The notes: generated by a model not told the origin, from the letters alone. Counted from the first letter of the stretch, positions 17,993-28,067 are shown. The stretch: 64,000 nucleotides of DNA from JAACFF01 sp963701435 (GCA_963701435.1 CAVPAL010000006.1:434001-498000), one strand, 5' to 3'. A program made the numbers and translations.

Positions 17993-20386
17993 TTACCAAT
18001 CGCGACGGCCGTACCAGGTTACAACAGCGCCAAAACCTAACAAAAGAGGCATGGCTAACAAGGCGCCGCACATATTGGGTTGGGGAACGGCCGTTGCGTC
18101 CACCTCACTGACCCCGTCGATCGTTTCCTGACCGACGCCAGTGAGCGGTTCGCTGTCGGCCATGTCTGACGCCGTAACCTGGAAAGCCTGCCCGTCAACC
18201 ACTACCAGCACTGCCTGGCCCAGCGCAAAATATTGGCCCAAATACGGCCGTTCGACCAGCAGATCGAAGTAATCGTCGCCGGCAAAAACCACTTCTTGCA
18301 GTGCGTGAACATCGGGGTCATAGGCAGTGTCGGCCCAGACGCCCTGAGTGTATACAAAGGTTTTATCGCCGACGGTTTGCACGCTTAATTCCGCCACAGC
18401 AGCGTCTGTACCTGGGAGTTGACGCGGTACAGGCAAGGGCGCCGCCATATTTTTCATTTCGGAGGCGTCAGCAGCCATCTCAACCGCTTCTTGTACTATC
18501 ACTTCTTCGACCACGACCCGCGTCACCTCTACTTGTTGACCTTCCTCAACAACAGTCTCAGCAATCGTCCCGTCTCTCTGCTGTGCCAAAATGTCATCTT
18601 CTTCAATCAAAAAGCTGGTGTAGGGCGTGATAATGCCATAACGCTTGCTGAGCGTGATGATGCTTTGTTGCAGCTCCTCGTCCGGGCCGTGCAGATTGAT
18701 GTCTTGCAGCATCTGGCCGACGGCGCGCGTGGCCCATAAGCGCGGGATAAAAGCCGCGCCGCCCGCGTCTTGGAAGGTCTGATCGGGATAGACAAAGGTT
18801 TGGGAACGGCCGTTGACTTCGCCGCTGAGGGTGATATCGGCCGTACCGCCCTGGCGATAGCGGCCCGCCAACACCAACTGCGCGCCAGCGAACAGGTCGG
18901 GCAGCGTCTGCGGGTACATCTGCTCCACGACAACTCCGTCAATGTCAAGCGTGATGTCGGACAGCACCGGCGTGCTGACCTTGGCATAAAAACCGCTGAC
19001 AATTTCATCAATCGATTGGCCTGGGCGCACGTAGGTGCTCACGCCGCGCTGATTTTGGGCCAGGTTATCCAATAAACTGGGATCGACGTCATTGCCAACG
19101 CCAAAGACAAAAATGCGCGCGCTGTCCGGCAGCGCCTGCGTCACAGCGTCCAAAAGCAGCGGCGTCTCGGTAATGCCTTCGGTAGCCAGCCCGTCGGTGA
19201 GGAAGATGATGGTTGTGGGGCGTTCTGCAGCCACCATATGGGCCGCTTCCAGCAGGGCGGCGCTGATATTGGTGCCGCCGGCCGCCTCCAGACGATTGAT
19301 GAAGGCAACGGCCGTTTCTGCATCCTGCGCCGGCAATAAATCAGGCGCCAATGTGCGCACGCCGCTGCTAAAGGCCACGATATTAAAACGATCGTCTGGG
19401 TTGAGATGCGCTGCCACGTAGTTGGCCGCCGTTTGCGCCTGCGACAGCTTTTCTCCATCCATGCTGCCGGAAATATCGAGCACCATAATCACATCCTTGG
19501 CGACGACTTCATCTACTTCTACGGCCGGTGCGGCCAGCAGCAGGAAAAAGCCATCTTCGCCCGGCTCGCGGAAGCTGAGCAGGTTCAGGCCGATTGTTTC
19601 AGGCGAAACGGTGTAATACAGCTCAAAATCCTGGTCTGCGGGCGCCTTTGCCGCTTCGTAACCCGCCACGGCTTTATTTTCACCGTCGCGGAAAATGGCA
19701 ACCTTGTGGCTGGGCGAATAAATGGCGCGGATGGGCTCCTGGGATTCAATTTCTACGCGGATGCGCTGTTCGTCTAGCGGCATGTTGGTGTAGAGGTGTG
19801 TTGACTGCGGATAGACGTAATGGATGAGGCCGTTTTCGGCCGTTAACAACTGAGTGTACTCAATTTCAATCAGGCGTTCCTCGCCCGGCGGAATCGGGAA
19901 AACGTTGGCCTGCAGCAGATTGTGGCCCACAAATTCGAGCAGAGCCGGGTCGCGAAGCTGGCGCACGATTGTATCGTAAATCTCGCGCGCCTCTTCCTTT
20001 TCGAGAATTTTGGCTTCGATGGCCTGGCCGTTGACCCACATCGTCAGTTGGGAAACAGCCGCGCCTTGCGGCAGCGGAAAGAGATAGGTTCCTTCCAGCA
20101 TCCAATCGTTTTCATTTACAAAAAGCTGCTCAATATGGGTTACAGCAACCTGATCGGTGATGGCGACTTCGACGAATTGGTGCGCAATGCGCAGTCCGGG
20201 AATTTGGGAACCGGTGGGGCGCTGTCGCTGTTGGGGAGGAGAAATAAATACATCGCCAATGTATGGGTCTGGCAGCGGTGTGGCGGGCGGCGGGTAACTA
20301 TCTTGAGCGCGGGAAACGGCAGTTTGCCAACCTAACAACACAACAGATAACAACAAAAACAAGCATAAAAAAAGTCTGGTCTTCAT
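17993..20386 (-). CDS. Secreted or cell-surface VIT and von Willebrand factor A domain protein
   Basis: The protein of about 797 residues has a signal peptide, a VIT domain (about residues 50-180, with HIEQLFVNENDWMLEGTYLFPLP), a vWA domain with an intact metal-adhesion motif (DISGSMDGE, then TDG), and a C-terminal hydrophobic helix ending in Arg-rich GRRDW. This is the inter-alpha-trypsin-inhibitor-like layout found on bacterial surfaces; adhesion or protein binding is likely but the ligand is unknown. The start at 20386 (MKTRLFLC) has GGAGG 6 nt upstream; the open frame continues further back but without signal-peptide character. A Cys before the last hydrophobic helix suggests a sorting or anchoring tail. 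Confidence 0.85.
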   Translation of the reverse strand: MKTRLFLCLFLLLSVVLLGWQTAVSRAQDSYPPPATPLPDPYIGDVFISPPQQRQRPTGSQIPGLRIAHQFVEVAITDQVAVTHIEQLFVNENDWMLEGTYLFPLPQGAAVSQLTMWVNGQAIEAKILEKEEAREIYDTIVRQLRDPALLEFVGHNLLQANVFPIPPGEERLIEIEYTQLLTAENGLIHYVYPQSTHLYTNMPLDEQRIRVEIESQEPIRAIYSPSHKVAIFRDGENKAVAGYEAAKAPADQDFELYYTVSPETIGLNLLSFREPGEDGFFLLLAAPAVEVDEVVAKDVIMVLDISGSMDGEKLSQAQTAANYVAAHLNPDDRFNIVAFSSGVRTLAPDLLPAQDAETAVAFINRLEAAGGTNISAALLEAAHMVAAERPTTIIFLTDGLATEGITETPLLLDAVTQALPDSARIFVFGVGNDVDPSLLDNLAQNQRGVSTYVRPGQSIDEIVSGFYAKVSTPVLSDITLDIDGVVVEQMYPQTLPDLFAGAQLVLAGRYRQGGTADITLSGEVNGRSQTFVYPDQTFQDAGGAAFIPRLWATRAVGQMLQDINLHGPDEELQQSIITLSKRYGIITPYTSFLIEEDDILAQQRDGTIAETVVEEGQQVEVTRVVVEEVIVQEAVEMAADASEMKNMAAPLPVPRQLPGTDAAVAELSVQTVGDKTFVYTQGVWADTAYDPDVHALQEVVFAGDDYFDLLVERPYLGQYFALGQAVLVVVDGQAFQVTASDMADSEPLTGVGQETIDGVSEVDATAVPQPNMCGALLAMPLLLGFGAVVTWYGRRDW

Positions 20387-21130
20387 GTTTCGCCTCCATA
20401 GAATTAACTCTGGGTCTGCCCGGCAGGCAAGGTTAAACAGGCAGGGAAATGCCCGGCCACGAAAAACTTCCTGGTTGGTGTGGAAAGAAATTGTTGGGCA
20501 GACCGGGCTGGACGGATGCGGCGCAGATGATTTGTGATCTCGGCTAGCTTCTTCTCCTCTAACAGCCACATCCGCCAGCCGGCCTAAGATAAATATGTTA
20601 AATAGACGCCGGTGCGTGCGCAAAGGTTCCCGTATTGTTTCCTGGCCCCCGGGGTTTACCTTTGCACTATGGGTTTTGCACGGATTGGCACAGATTTTAG
20701 CTTTGATACAAACCGTCACGGGAAAATTAATATGCTTATATGCATAAATGGGGCAGTTTGTTACAATGTGAGGGGTATTGTGCCCGGGCGCAGTGCCTGT
20801 GGGCCGTGTGGAATTGTTCTATTCGCTGGATCGGGGCGGCAAACCCTTACGTTTCATTGCCTACAAAACGTCGCCGGCCGGGCAAACTGCGGCTGAGGGC
20901 ACATATCTTTATCGGAATGGCGTGGCGGGGTGGGAGAAACGGCCGTTACGCCGCATGCAGCATTTATTCATTGAGTCTTACCCGATGGCCACCGAAGAGG
21001 GCGAGACAGGCGGGAGAGAAGGGATATCTTCATAGCCTAAAAGGTTTCGCGCCTATCCCACCCCTACCGGTCATTTTTGAAATGAGAATTGCTGTATCCA
21101 AATTGGACGCGCTGACAAATCTAAAAACGC
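20387..21130. other. Intergenic region without a convincing gene
   Basis: About 740 bp. Short open frames on the plus strand (20612-21141) show no recognised family. One, at 20778-21035, contains a protein-like stretch (VELFYSLDRGGKPLRFIAY) but has no ribosome-binding site. The left part should hold the leader and promoter of the vWA gene. Confidence 0.4.
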
Positions 21131-23299
21131 CTATTTTATGATCTGGAATAAATTACTGAAGTCATCCGTCCATAAGCGAAAATCAGCCGGGATGGTTGGG
21201 CGCGGCGCGCTGGCTTCAGCAATAGCGGGAATGTCCTGGAAATTTACCTCGCGGGACAACAACACCCAGATCGAATCAAACCCCTGGAGGCCATCTCCCT
21301 TGGCCCGAATTAGGGCCGTGTCCAAATCGAACTCATCCGCCAATTTGAAAACAGCCTGATCCAGATTGAAGTAGCGGTTAGAAACGTTAACCGCGATAAC
21401 TCCATCTTGCTTGAGATGCGCCAGGTAAATATCAAAAGCTTCTTTGGTGAGTAAATGCAGCGGTATCGCATCTCCACTAAAGGTGTCTAACACCAACAAA
21501 TCATAATTTTGGGATCCAGTTGTTTCTAGCTCTCGCTCAAGGGAGACACGCGCATCGCCCGGAATAAGCTCAACAGCCGCCTCGGAATCGGTTAGAAATG
21601 TAAAATAATCCCCTTTTCCTTCTGCTATCTCGATGACATCCGGGTTAACCTCATAAAAGCGAAACACATCTCCCGGCTTGCCATAACTGCCTATAACGCC
21701 AATCCCCAGGCCTAGAGCGCCAATGCGTAAATTGTCGGGGCGGTTGGGGTGGTTCAAGAGTGACAGCCCAACGCCGCTGCTCTCTGTATAGTAGGTTGTA
21801 GGCAGGTTGCGGATTTCATCAGGTTGAAATTGGAAGCCATGCGTCGTTTGACCATGGGTAAGCTGGTTGGCAAGCAGCTTGGGCACTTCCTGGTTCATCT
21901 CCCAAACTCGAAGTACGCCATAAAAATTGCGATCCGCCCAAAGGGTCTCAGATGAGATTTCGCGCATGTAGTAGATTGTATAAATGCTTTGAAGTAGTAT
22001 CAGGATGGCAATGACAATAACGAGTGGTTTAACCACCAGGCGCTGTTGTTTTCCTCGCGCGCTTGACTTGCGCGGCCGTTTACGGCGGGCGGATGCCGGC
22101 TCCAGTTGAATAATTATCGCAAGGAATATAACACAGGCTATTAATCCCCATTGAAGTTCCCAAAATCCGGTCGAGAAAATGGTTGGCGCAATAAGGGTTA
22201 CAAATATGCCGCCCAGAGCGCCGCCCAAGGCGACCATCAAATAGAAGGAAGGTAAAAAACGCGCATCCGGCCGGAGTGCATACAATTCATTGTGGCAAAT
22301 CATGCAGCCGACAAACAAAACTAACATATAAATGAAGATTTGAAGCGTGATATCAGACGTGGGCAGGTTCAAAAGCATGCTGCTTGCAACGGTGAGGATG
22401 ATGAAGGTGATCAAATAGAGCCAACGCGAATAGAGGTAACCGCCTGAAAATGCCAGGATGAATGTCAACAAGTAGATCGTTAATGGCAATACCCATAAGA
22501 AAGGAATGACTGCAACTTCCTGGGTGATCTGGTTGGTGACCGCCATCAGAAGGGTTGTGGCCGTTGCAGCCAACGCAACCCACATGACGTAAATATGATT
22601 GGCAGGTCGTTTCTCTGTTCCGGATAGACGGCCGCTTCCTTGAGCGCCAACTTGCGATGCTCGATAGGTTCTCAATGTCAGAAAGGCGGCGATCGATGCA
22701 AAGATAATGTATCCAAATGACCAGAGGGTTGTTTGGGTTCTCAGCGTCAGGTTAGGCTCAATGAGGATGGGGTAGCTGATCAGGGCCAATAGGGACCCAA
22801 TATTGGACAGCGCGTACAAGCGGTAGGGTGTTGGTTTGGGATTGTCGCGATGAAACCAGGCTTGCGTGAGGGTGCTGTTGGATGCCAGCAGCAGAAAAGG
22901 GAAGCCGATTGAGACAGCCAGAATACGCAGAATTTCCCAGATTGGCAGGTTGCTGTTCTGGGGCTTCCAGCTCTCATCTGGAATGAGAGGAGCTGACCAA
23001 AACAGCGCCATGATAAGCAGCAAACCAAGCGAAACGCTGAGGAGTACCAGATGCACAACTGCTTGTCGACGATTGCGCAAACGACCGAGCAGCCAGTAGG
23101 CGTAGGCGTACCCCCCGGTTAGGAGGACCTGTGAAAAAAGCAGGACGGTTGACCAGACGGTGGGTGTGCCGCCAAACCAGGGCAATAGGATCTTGCCGAT
23201 CACCGGTTGAATTTGAAAGAGCAGGAATGCAGATAAAAAGATGCTGATCGCGTAATAATATGGCAAATTTTTCACCTCAAATGTGAAGATCGAATGCAA
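21131..23299 (-). CDS. Membrane-fused spermidine-synthase-like protein
   Basis: The 722-residue protein starts with a large hydrophobic region of many transmembrane helices (residues about 10-440). It ends with a Rossmann methyltransferase/aminopropyltransferase-like domain (about 500-720), with GALGLGIGVIGSYG, FYEVNPDVIEIA and LLVLDTFSGDAIP. Such fusions are common in Chloroflexota and proteobacteria; the substrate is unknown and true spermidine synthase activity is not established. The open frame begins at a TTG at 23299. A GTG ten codons on, or a TTG with GAGG upstream, could be the real start, so the N-terminus is uncertain by about a dozen residues. Confidence 0.82.
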   Translation of the reverse strand: MHSIFTFEVKNLPYYYAISIFLSAFLLFQIQPVIGKILLPWFGGTPTVWSTVLLFSQVLLTGGYAYAYWLLGRLRNRRQAVVHLVLLSVSLGLLLIMALFWSAPLIPDESWKPQNSNLPIWEILRILAVSIGFPFLLLASNSTLTQAWFHRDNPKPTPYRLYALSNIGSLLALISYPILIEPNLTLRTQTTLWSFGYIIFASIAAFLTLRTYRASQVGAQGSGRLSGTEKRPANHIYVMWVALAATATTLLMAVTNQITQEVAVIPFLWVLPLTIYLLTFILAFSGGYLYSRWLYLITFIILTVASSMLLNLPTSDITLQIFIYMLVLFVGCMICHNELYALRPDARFLPSFYLMVALGGALGGIFVTLIAPTIFSTGFWELQWGLIACVIFLAIIIQLEPASARRKRPRKSSARGKQQRLVVKPLVIVIAILILLQSIYTIYYMREISSETLWADRNFYGVLRVWEMNQEVPKLLANQLTHGQTTHGFQFQPDEIRNLPTTYYTESSGVGLSLLNHPNRPDNLRIGALGLGIGVIGSYGKPGDVFRFYEVNPDVIEIAEGKGDYFTFLTDSEAAVELIPGDARVSLERELETTGSQNYDLLVLDTFSGDAIPLHLLTKEAFDIYLAHLKQDGVIAVNVSNRYFNLDQAVFKLADEFDLDTALIRAKGDGLQGFDSIWVLLSREVNFQDIPAIAEASAPRPTIPADFRLWTDDFSNLFQIIK

Positions 23300-23390
23300 T
23301 AATTATGCGGTGATGATTTGGCCGCAATAGTACCCGATTTGCCAAATCATCACCATATAAACGCGTCAGATTATGTGGGCGGGTGTTGTG

Positions 23391-24188
23391 TCAGGCAACG
23401 GCCGTTATGCGCGCGCTAAACCAGGCAGCCGAACCGGACTGTGCGGCGCTGTCTGCCAGTTCGATTTCCGGTTTCATTTTATCGCGCACTGAAATATCCC
23501 GAAACCCGGCTGCGCGCATTTTTGCCACAATTTCCGCCACATCCTCGGCGCCGCTGATGCAGCCGGTCCAGGCGATCATATCGGCGTGCTGTTCTGGTGT
23601 AAATTGTCCCAGCGTGACAATGTCGGATACAGCCAGTTTGCCGCCCGGTTTGAGTACCCGGTGAGCTTCTTGGAAAACAGCCGTTTTGTTGGGACTCAAA
23701 TTAATGACGCAGTTCGAAATAATGACGTCCACCGTATCCGACTCAACCGGCAGTGCTTCAATTTGTCCCAGCCGGAACTCGACATTTTCCAGGCCAACTT
23801 TAACTTTGTTGCGGTTGGCTTTTTCCAGCATGGCCGGCGTCATATCCACGCCGATCACATGCCCGCTTGGACCTACCTGGCGCGCCGCCATAAAACAATC
23901 GATGCCGCCGCCGGAACCCAAATCCAGCACAGTTTGGGCGGCTTGAAGATTCGCCAACGTGATAGGATCGCCGCAGCCGAGCGATAGGCCGGTGACGTCA
24001 TCGGGCAGCCAGGTGGTATCGGCCGTATACAGATTGCTGAAAACAGCATCCGTTTCTAGCTCGCAGCAGCTTGTTGAACCGTCGCCACAGCAAGATGCGC
24101 TTACATCAAGCTTGAACTCGTCGGCGATACGGCCGTATTTTGTCTGTACTTCAGAAAGAATTTTTTCGGATGGGATTTGTTGAGTCAT
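23391..24188 (-). CDS. arsM: Arsenite S-adenosylmethionine methyltransferase
   Basis: The 265-residue class I methyltransferase carries the ArsM hallmarks. There is an N-terminal cysteine-rich segment (SASCCGDGSTSCC), the SAM-binding motif VLDLGSGGGIDCF with the conserved Cys, SNCVINL with the second catalytic Cys, and TGCISGA with a third. It methylates As(III) to volatile or less toxic species. It lies directly behind the ArsR-type repressor gene on the same strand (48-nt gap), so the two form an arsenic-responsive operon. GAGGCG precedes the ATG. Confidence 0.93.
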   Translation of the reverse strand: MTQQIPSEKILSEVQTKYGRIADEFKLDVSASCCGDGSTSCCELETDAVFSNLYTADTTWLPDDVTGLSLGCGDPITLANLQAAQTVLDLGSGGGIDCFMAARQVGPSGHVIGVDMTPAMLEKANRNKVKVGLENVEFRLGQIEALPVESDTVDVIISNCVINLSPNKTAVFQEAHRVLKPGGKLAVSDIVTLGQFTPEQHADMIAWTGCISGAEDVAEIVAKMRAAGFRDISVRDKMKPEIELADSAAQSGSAAWFSARITAVA

Positions 24189-24236
24189 CTGTTCGCCTCA
24201 TATTGATGATTGTCTATATATTTGAGCAAAAAAATA

Positions 24237-24542
24237 TCAGTTGGAATTAATAACAGGCAGCGCCAGACCAACTTTTTCAGGCGCAAAATTCTGCATCAAC
24301 TGTCCACAGCAGACAGAGACTGCATCCTGGTTGAGCGAGTAAAAGACCTGTTTGCCTTCACGCCGCGTGAATACAAGCTCAGCTGCGCGCAGAATGGCAA
24401 GGTGATGCGAAACCGTTGGTTGAGTTACATCACCCAACTGCGCAACAACATCATTGACGCACAGCCATTGGCAGCATAACAGCTGCATGATGCGCTGCCG
24501 GGTTTCGTCTGCCATTGCTTTGGCAAAAGTTACAGAATTCAT
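24237..24542 (-). CDS. arsR: ArsR/SmtB-family metal(loid)-responsive repressor
   Basis: The small winged-helix protein of about 101 residues has the recognition-helix segment TQPTVSHHLAILRAAELV, VFTRREGKQVFYSL as the wing, and CC pairs (LLCCQWLC and SVCCGQ) that could bind As(III). Those cysteines sit outside the classic ELCVCDL motif but in a comparable place (QWLCVNDV). The start at 24542 (MNSVTFAKAMADETR) matches the family; an ATG four codons upstream is also possible. A perfect palindrome lies just upstream of the start. Confidence 0.9.
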   Translation of the reverse strand: MNSVTFAKAMADETRQRIMQLLCCQWLCVNDVVAQLGDVTQPTVSHHLAILRAAELVFTRREGKQVFYSLNQDAVSVCCGQLMQNFAPEKVGLALPVINSN

Positions 24543-24559
24543 TGCATAAACCATTACAT

Positions 24560-24575
24560 ATAGACATTTGTCTAT
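24560..24575. promoter_or_regulatory. Putative ArsR operator
   Basis: ATAGACA-TT-TGTCTAT is a perfect 7-bp inverted repeat with a 2-bp spacer, located 18 nt before the arsR start. A half-site-like TTGTCTATATA also lies in the arsR-arsM gap near 24210. The position fits autoregulation; binding is inferred. Confidence 0.65.
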
Positions 24576-24624
24576 TTGTTCATTCCATTATAAGCACAAT
24601 TTCTCATTTGTCAAGTGGATTCGG

Positions 24625-25980
24625 TCAACGCCTTTCGACCACAAAAGTGGGCACGGAAGAGCCGCCGCCAGCGGATACGTTGAGCAGCGGGTCGTTAGAA
24701 AGCCGCGTGAGGCAGCCATCCACATAATCACCATAAAAAATGAAGGGGGCGGTGTCTAGCATACGGTCATAGATTTGGAGACGGCCGTCTACAAAACTGG
24801 GATAGGGTTCTTCGGGGATGGGAACGCGTTCCTGCACCACATAGGGAGTTTCGAGCGCATCCTGAACCGCTCGTTCCCAACCGCTGGTGTTCGTTTGCCA
24901 GCCTAACACAATGCCGCGCCCGCCGTAATCATCGTTCGGTTTGAGCACAAAACGCTCCCGGTATTTAAGTAAGAAGGGAATCAGGTCAACCGGCAAACTC
25001 CCATAGGTAGATTTGCGTTCAGCCACAGTGCGCGTCCAGGGGATGTGATCATGAATGGCGCGCAGCTCATTCTTGCTGAACATGTCGGCGTTGCGTTCGT
25101 CACTCAAAACGGCAAGGCTCATTTTTTTGTAGAGGATTTTGCAACGAAATGGATTAACCATACAAACATTGCCATCACGCACGGCGTGTACAACAGGGTG
25201 ATCGATGCCGCCCCGTTCTATCAATTCGGTAATGAGTACGCGTTTGTATATGAGCGTGATATGGAAGTCGCCGGCCATTAAACGGCCGTTTTCATACACA
25301 ACATCCCGTGGGTCTACGATGCGGCAAGGGTAACCTTGGGCTTCAAAGTAGCGGATAAAGAGTTCAAACTCGCTGTAGGTCGGGACCTCACTCCAATCCA
25401 GGATGGCGATACGCGGGCGTTCACCGGTTCCACCGCGCCATTGTTTGTAGCAGTCGAGTAAAACATGCAATACGCTGTGCCGGGTGGTTAACGGCCGTAC
25501 CACATATTGATGCAAAAATGCGCCCATCACCGGCATACTGTAAAAAACTTTGGTCAAAACATCATTGTAGGCTGAAGCGGCCGGGACTTCGGCATTATAC
25601 TCCGTAAAACGCAGGTGTTTTTGTTCCGGGATAAAAAAAGCGTCCAGGCGCGTCAGCGGGGTATGGCTGGGGTAACCGGGATCGAGTTTGACCAGGTCGT
25701 TTTCCCAATCAACCAGGCCAAATTGCTGGCGAAACGCATCATCCTCAATCGCGCGCACGCTTGTTTTTTCGAAGGCAGTCAGCAACGGCCGTATCGAGCG
25801 GCGCAAATAAGTATACAAATCATACGTGAGAAAGCGCGGGCGCAGCACGGTACACAAGGGGCGGTCGCCAAAATATAATCCCCGCCGTCGCAGTTGGTCT
25901 TCTAAATGAAGCTGCGACTCATCGGCCATTTCGTCTGTTAATAAATCGTGGTAAGCTTTGATAGCATCTTGTAAAGACAT
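24625..25980 (-). CDS. Circularly permuted ATP-grasp-type ligase, uncharacterised
   Basis: This 451-residue soluble protein resembles the glutathionylspermidine-synthase-like, circularly permuted ATP-grasp proteins. Visible elements are FTEYNAEVPAA, RIAILDWSEVPTYSEF, the NPF...KKMSLAVLSD segment and RFVLKPNDDYGGRGIVLGW, which looks like the ATP-binding loop. It probably joins a carboxyl group to an amine or amino acid with ATP. The gene is the last of three same-strand genes (esterase, ATP-grasp, this one) separated by 15-64 nt. The set suggests a small-peptide biosynthesis operon whose product is unknown. Confidence 0.72.
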   Translation of the reverse strand: MSLQDAIKAYHDLLTDEMADESQLHLEDQLRRRGLYFGDRPLCTVLRPRFLTYDLYTYLRRSIRPLLTAFEKTSVRAIEDDAFRQQFGLVDWENDLVKLDPGYPSHTPLTRLDAFFIPEQKHLRFTEYNAEVPAASAYNDVLTKVFYSMPVMGAFLHQYVVRPLTTRHSVLHVLLDCYKQWRGGTGERPRIAILDWSEVPTYSEFELFIRYFEAQGYPCRIVDPRDVVYENGRLMAGDFHITLIYKRVLITELIERGGIDHPVVHAVRDGNVCMVNPFRCKILYKKMSLAVLSDERNADMFSKNELRAIHDHIPWTRTVAERKSTYGSLPVDLIPFLLKYRERFVLKPNDDYGGRGIVLGWQTNTSGWERAVQDALETPYVVQERVPIPEEPYPSFVDGRLQIYDRMLDTAPFIFYGDYVDGCLTRLSNDPLLNVSAGGGSSVPTFVVERR

Positions 25981-25995
25981 GAGACCCTCACCGAA

Positions 25996-26919
25996 TTAAG
26001 AAAACAACGAACTCCACTTCAATTCAGTCAACTGAGGACGTGGATTCAGCGCCAGATCGATCACCATATCAGCCATATGTTGAACAACCCAGTCAAAATA
26101 AAAGGGAGATAAGGAATTAATATCCATATCTGGCGCCGGATTCATGAAGTCAATTGCATAAGGCACACCATCACGCACGGCAAATTCAACTGTATTCATA
26201 TCGTAGCCCAACGCATTGACGAGCGTCAGCGCATCCGCCACGACCCGTTCGCCTAATTCAGCATCCATATGCGCATGATCCACATGATAACGCCGCTCAC
26301 GTGGATCGTACTTCATAGGTAAAACCTCTTTTTGACTCAAGCACATGCAGCGTACATAATGATCCCAAACGATAAACTCTTGCAGAATCATGGTTAGCTG
26401 GCCCGACTGGTTATAGGCGTTCCAGACATCTTCCTTGGTATGGCACACATACACTTCTTTCCAACCGCCGCCGTGGGCGTCTTTTAAGACACACGGCAAG
26501 CCAATGTAGTCAAGTATATTGTCCCATTCCAGGGGATAGACCAGATTGCGCAAGCTTTTATCATGCACGATACCGGGAACATACTCTTTATTTGGCAACA
26601 CTATGGTTTTGGGACTGGCGACGCCGAGTTTATTGGCAAGAGAAGCTTCAAAAAATTTGTCGTCGGCCGTCCACATAAAAGGATTGTTGATAACAGTTGC
26701 GCCTTGCAAGAGAGCGTTCTTCAAATAGGAACGATAATAGGGCACCTCATGCGAGATGCGATCTACAATGACGCTGTATGGGGAGGGTTCGTCCATGCGC
26801 GTGCCGCCTAATTTGACATATTCGGCAACGACATCCGTATCCCGCCGATTGACTTCATCCAGGAATGCCGGTGGAAATGACCACTCTCGCCCAACCATTA
26901 ACCCAACCTTCAACGTCAT
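25996..26919 (-). CDS. ATP-grasp ligase (RimK-like), uncharacterised
   Basis: The 307-residue protein has an ATP-grasp layout. An N-terminal segment (GLMVGREWSFPPAFLDEVN) is followed by NNPFMWTADDKFF, the lysine-containing strand CVLKDAHGGGWKEVY, and the metal-binding end TVEFAVRDGVPYAIDFMNPAPD with Glu, Asp and Asn. It lacks similarity to a named pathway that I can identify. It lies between an esterase-like gene and the permuted ATP-grasp gene with short gaps, and probably acts on the same peptide or conjugate. Confidence 0.75.
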   Translation of the reverse strand: MTLKVGLMVGREWSFPPAFLDEVNRRDTDVVAEYVKLGGTRMDEPSPYSVIVDRISHEVPYYRSYLKNALLQGATVINNPFMWTADDKFFEASLANKLGVASPKTIVLPNKEYVPGIVHDKSLRNLVYPLEWDNILDYIGLPCVLKDAHGGGWKEVYVCHTKEDVWNAYNQSGQLTMILQEFIVWDHYVRCMCLSQKEVLPMKYDPRERRYHVDHAHMDAELGERVVADALTLVNALGYDMNTVEFAVRDGVPYAIDFMNPAPDMDINSLSPFYFDWVVQHMADMVIDLALNPRPQLTELKWSSLFS

Positions 26920-26983
26920 AACAACCTCCTAAAATTTGGTCGCAAAGTTTTGTAGTCTTACTGTTATAAAATTGGATGGTCAG

Positions 26984-27703
26984 CTAATCGTGACCGCCAA
27001 TGTAATTTAACAACATTTTCTGCCAATAGGGCCAATCATGTGACCAGCCATCCCATATGCGCAGCGCATTGCCAATGCCCTTGTTCCACAAAACGGCGGA
27101 AAGCCGTTCAGTGCTGTAGCGCAGGCTGTCATCATGCCCTACAACAAGAATAATGTCCATGTTACGCAGCGCTTCCAGGCGGCCCCAATCTTGTTCTTTA
27201 GGTATGAAGTCACAGGGGCTATTAAAATAGACATTCTCGTTATAATAACCGTCTGTCCAGCGGCCTATTTCATAGATACCGCTCATGCCGATTGTACGTC
27301 TGACCAGCCAGGGATGGCGCAGGGCAAAATTCACGGCATGATAGGCGCCAAAGCTGGCGCCGACGGTGATCAGGAAATCGTTCTGGTTCTTCTGCCAGGA
27401 CAGCGGCAAAACTTCATGCAGCAAATAGTTTTCGTATTGCATATGGCGCCAGACGCGTTCGCCGGGATGGCGCCAACGAGCGTACCAGCTTTCGGCGTCG
27501 ACGCTGTCAACACAGTAAACCTGGAGCCAACCGCGCTCCAGGTGTTCTCCTAATGTATTCATCATGCCCCGGTCTTCCCACTCGTAAAAACGACCTTTTG
27601 ACGTTGGGAAGATCAAAACCCGTGCGCCTGCATGACCAAATATGAGTAATTCCATTTCGCGGCCCAGGGACGGGCTATACCATTTATGATATTCGCGATT
27701 CAT
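26984..27703 (-). CDS. Esterase-like alpha/beta hydrolase (COG4947-type)
   Basis: The ~239-residue alpha/beta hydrolase has the nucleophile elbow GASFGAYHA with Ser, VGHDD carrying an acidic residue and WSHDWPYW with the final His. The family is often found with ATP-grasp pairs, where a hydrolase may release or trim the product. The ATG at 27703 (MNREYHKWYSP) fits the family N-terminus; another ATG six codons upstream directly follows CTGGAG and cannot be excluded. It is the first gene of the three-gene cluster. Confidence 0.8.
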   Translation of the reverse strand: MNREYHKWYSPSLGREMELLIFGHAGARVLIFPTSKGRFYEWEDRGMMNTLGEHLERGWLQVYCVDSVDAESWYARWRHPGERVWRHMQYENYLLHEVLPLSWQKNQNDFLITVGASFGAYHAVNFALRHPWLVRRTIGMSGIYEIGRWTDGYYNENVYFNSPCDFIPKEQDWGRLEALRNMDIILVVGHDDSLRYSTERLSAVLWNKGIGNALRIWDGWSHDWPYWQKMLLNYIGGHD

Positions 27704-28067
27704 CTGGTGTTTTTCTCCCATCTCCAGGTATGATTCAGCAAATTAAGATATTTTCAACAATATGTTTGTTGTCTGTACAAGTATTTTTTGACACGCGTAT
27801 CATAAATCACACAAATTCGAAAGTTTTTTATTTATGTGATTGGTATCATTCGCGTCAAAATCTTTTCTGGCTTGTCCAGGTTAGAATTCACATATTCAGG
27901 ACAGGCGCTTGCTGTTCTACCTTGTGGATTTGCCAGATTGTATCATAATTTCACGAATGCCATACTCAGCTTAGCTCAGCATTGTGGCTAAAATTTGCGA
28001 ATAGGCGATAATTGATTGGATCAGGCAATTTTCAAATCATTTTCATTTTTAAGAGGAGAAAGTAATT
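27704..28067. other. Divergent intergenic region (promoters)
   Basis: About 360 AT-rich bp separate the divergently transcribed esterase and DegV genes. Two loosely inverted blocks, TTGACACGCGTATCATAAATCAC near 27788 and GTGATTGGTATCATTCGCGTCAA near 27836, could be operator or stem arms. AGAGGAGA precedes the DegV start. Confidence 0.4.

Noticed and set aside
20740..21141. Plus-strand open frames between the vWA and spermidine-synthase-like genes
   Set aside because: Composition is unlike the neighbours, starts lack ribosome-binding sites and no family is recognisable; at most a decayed fragment.
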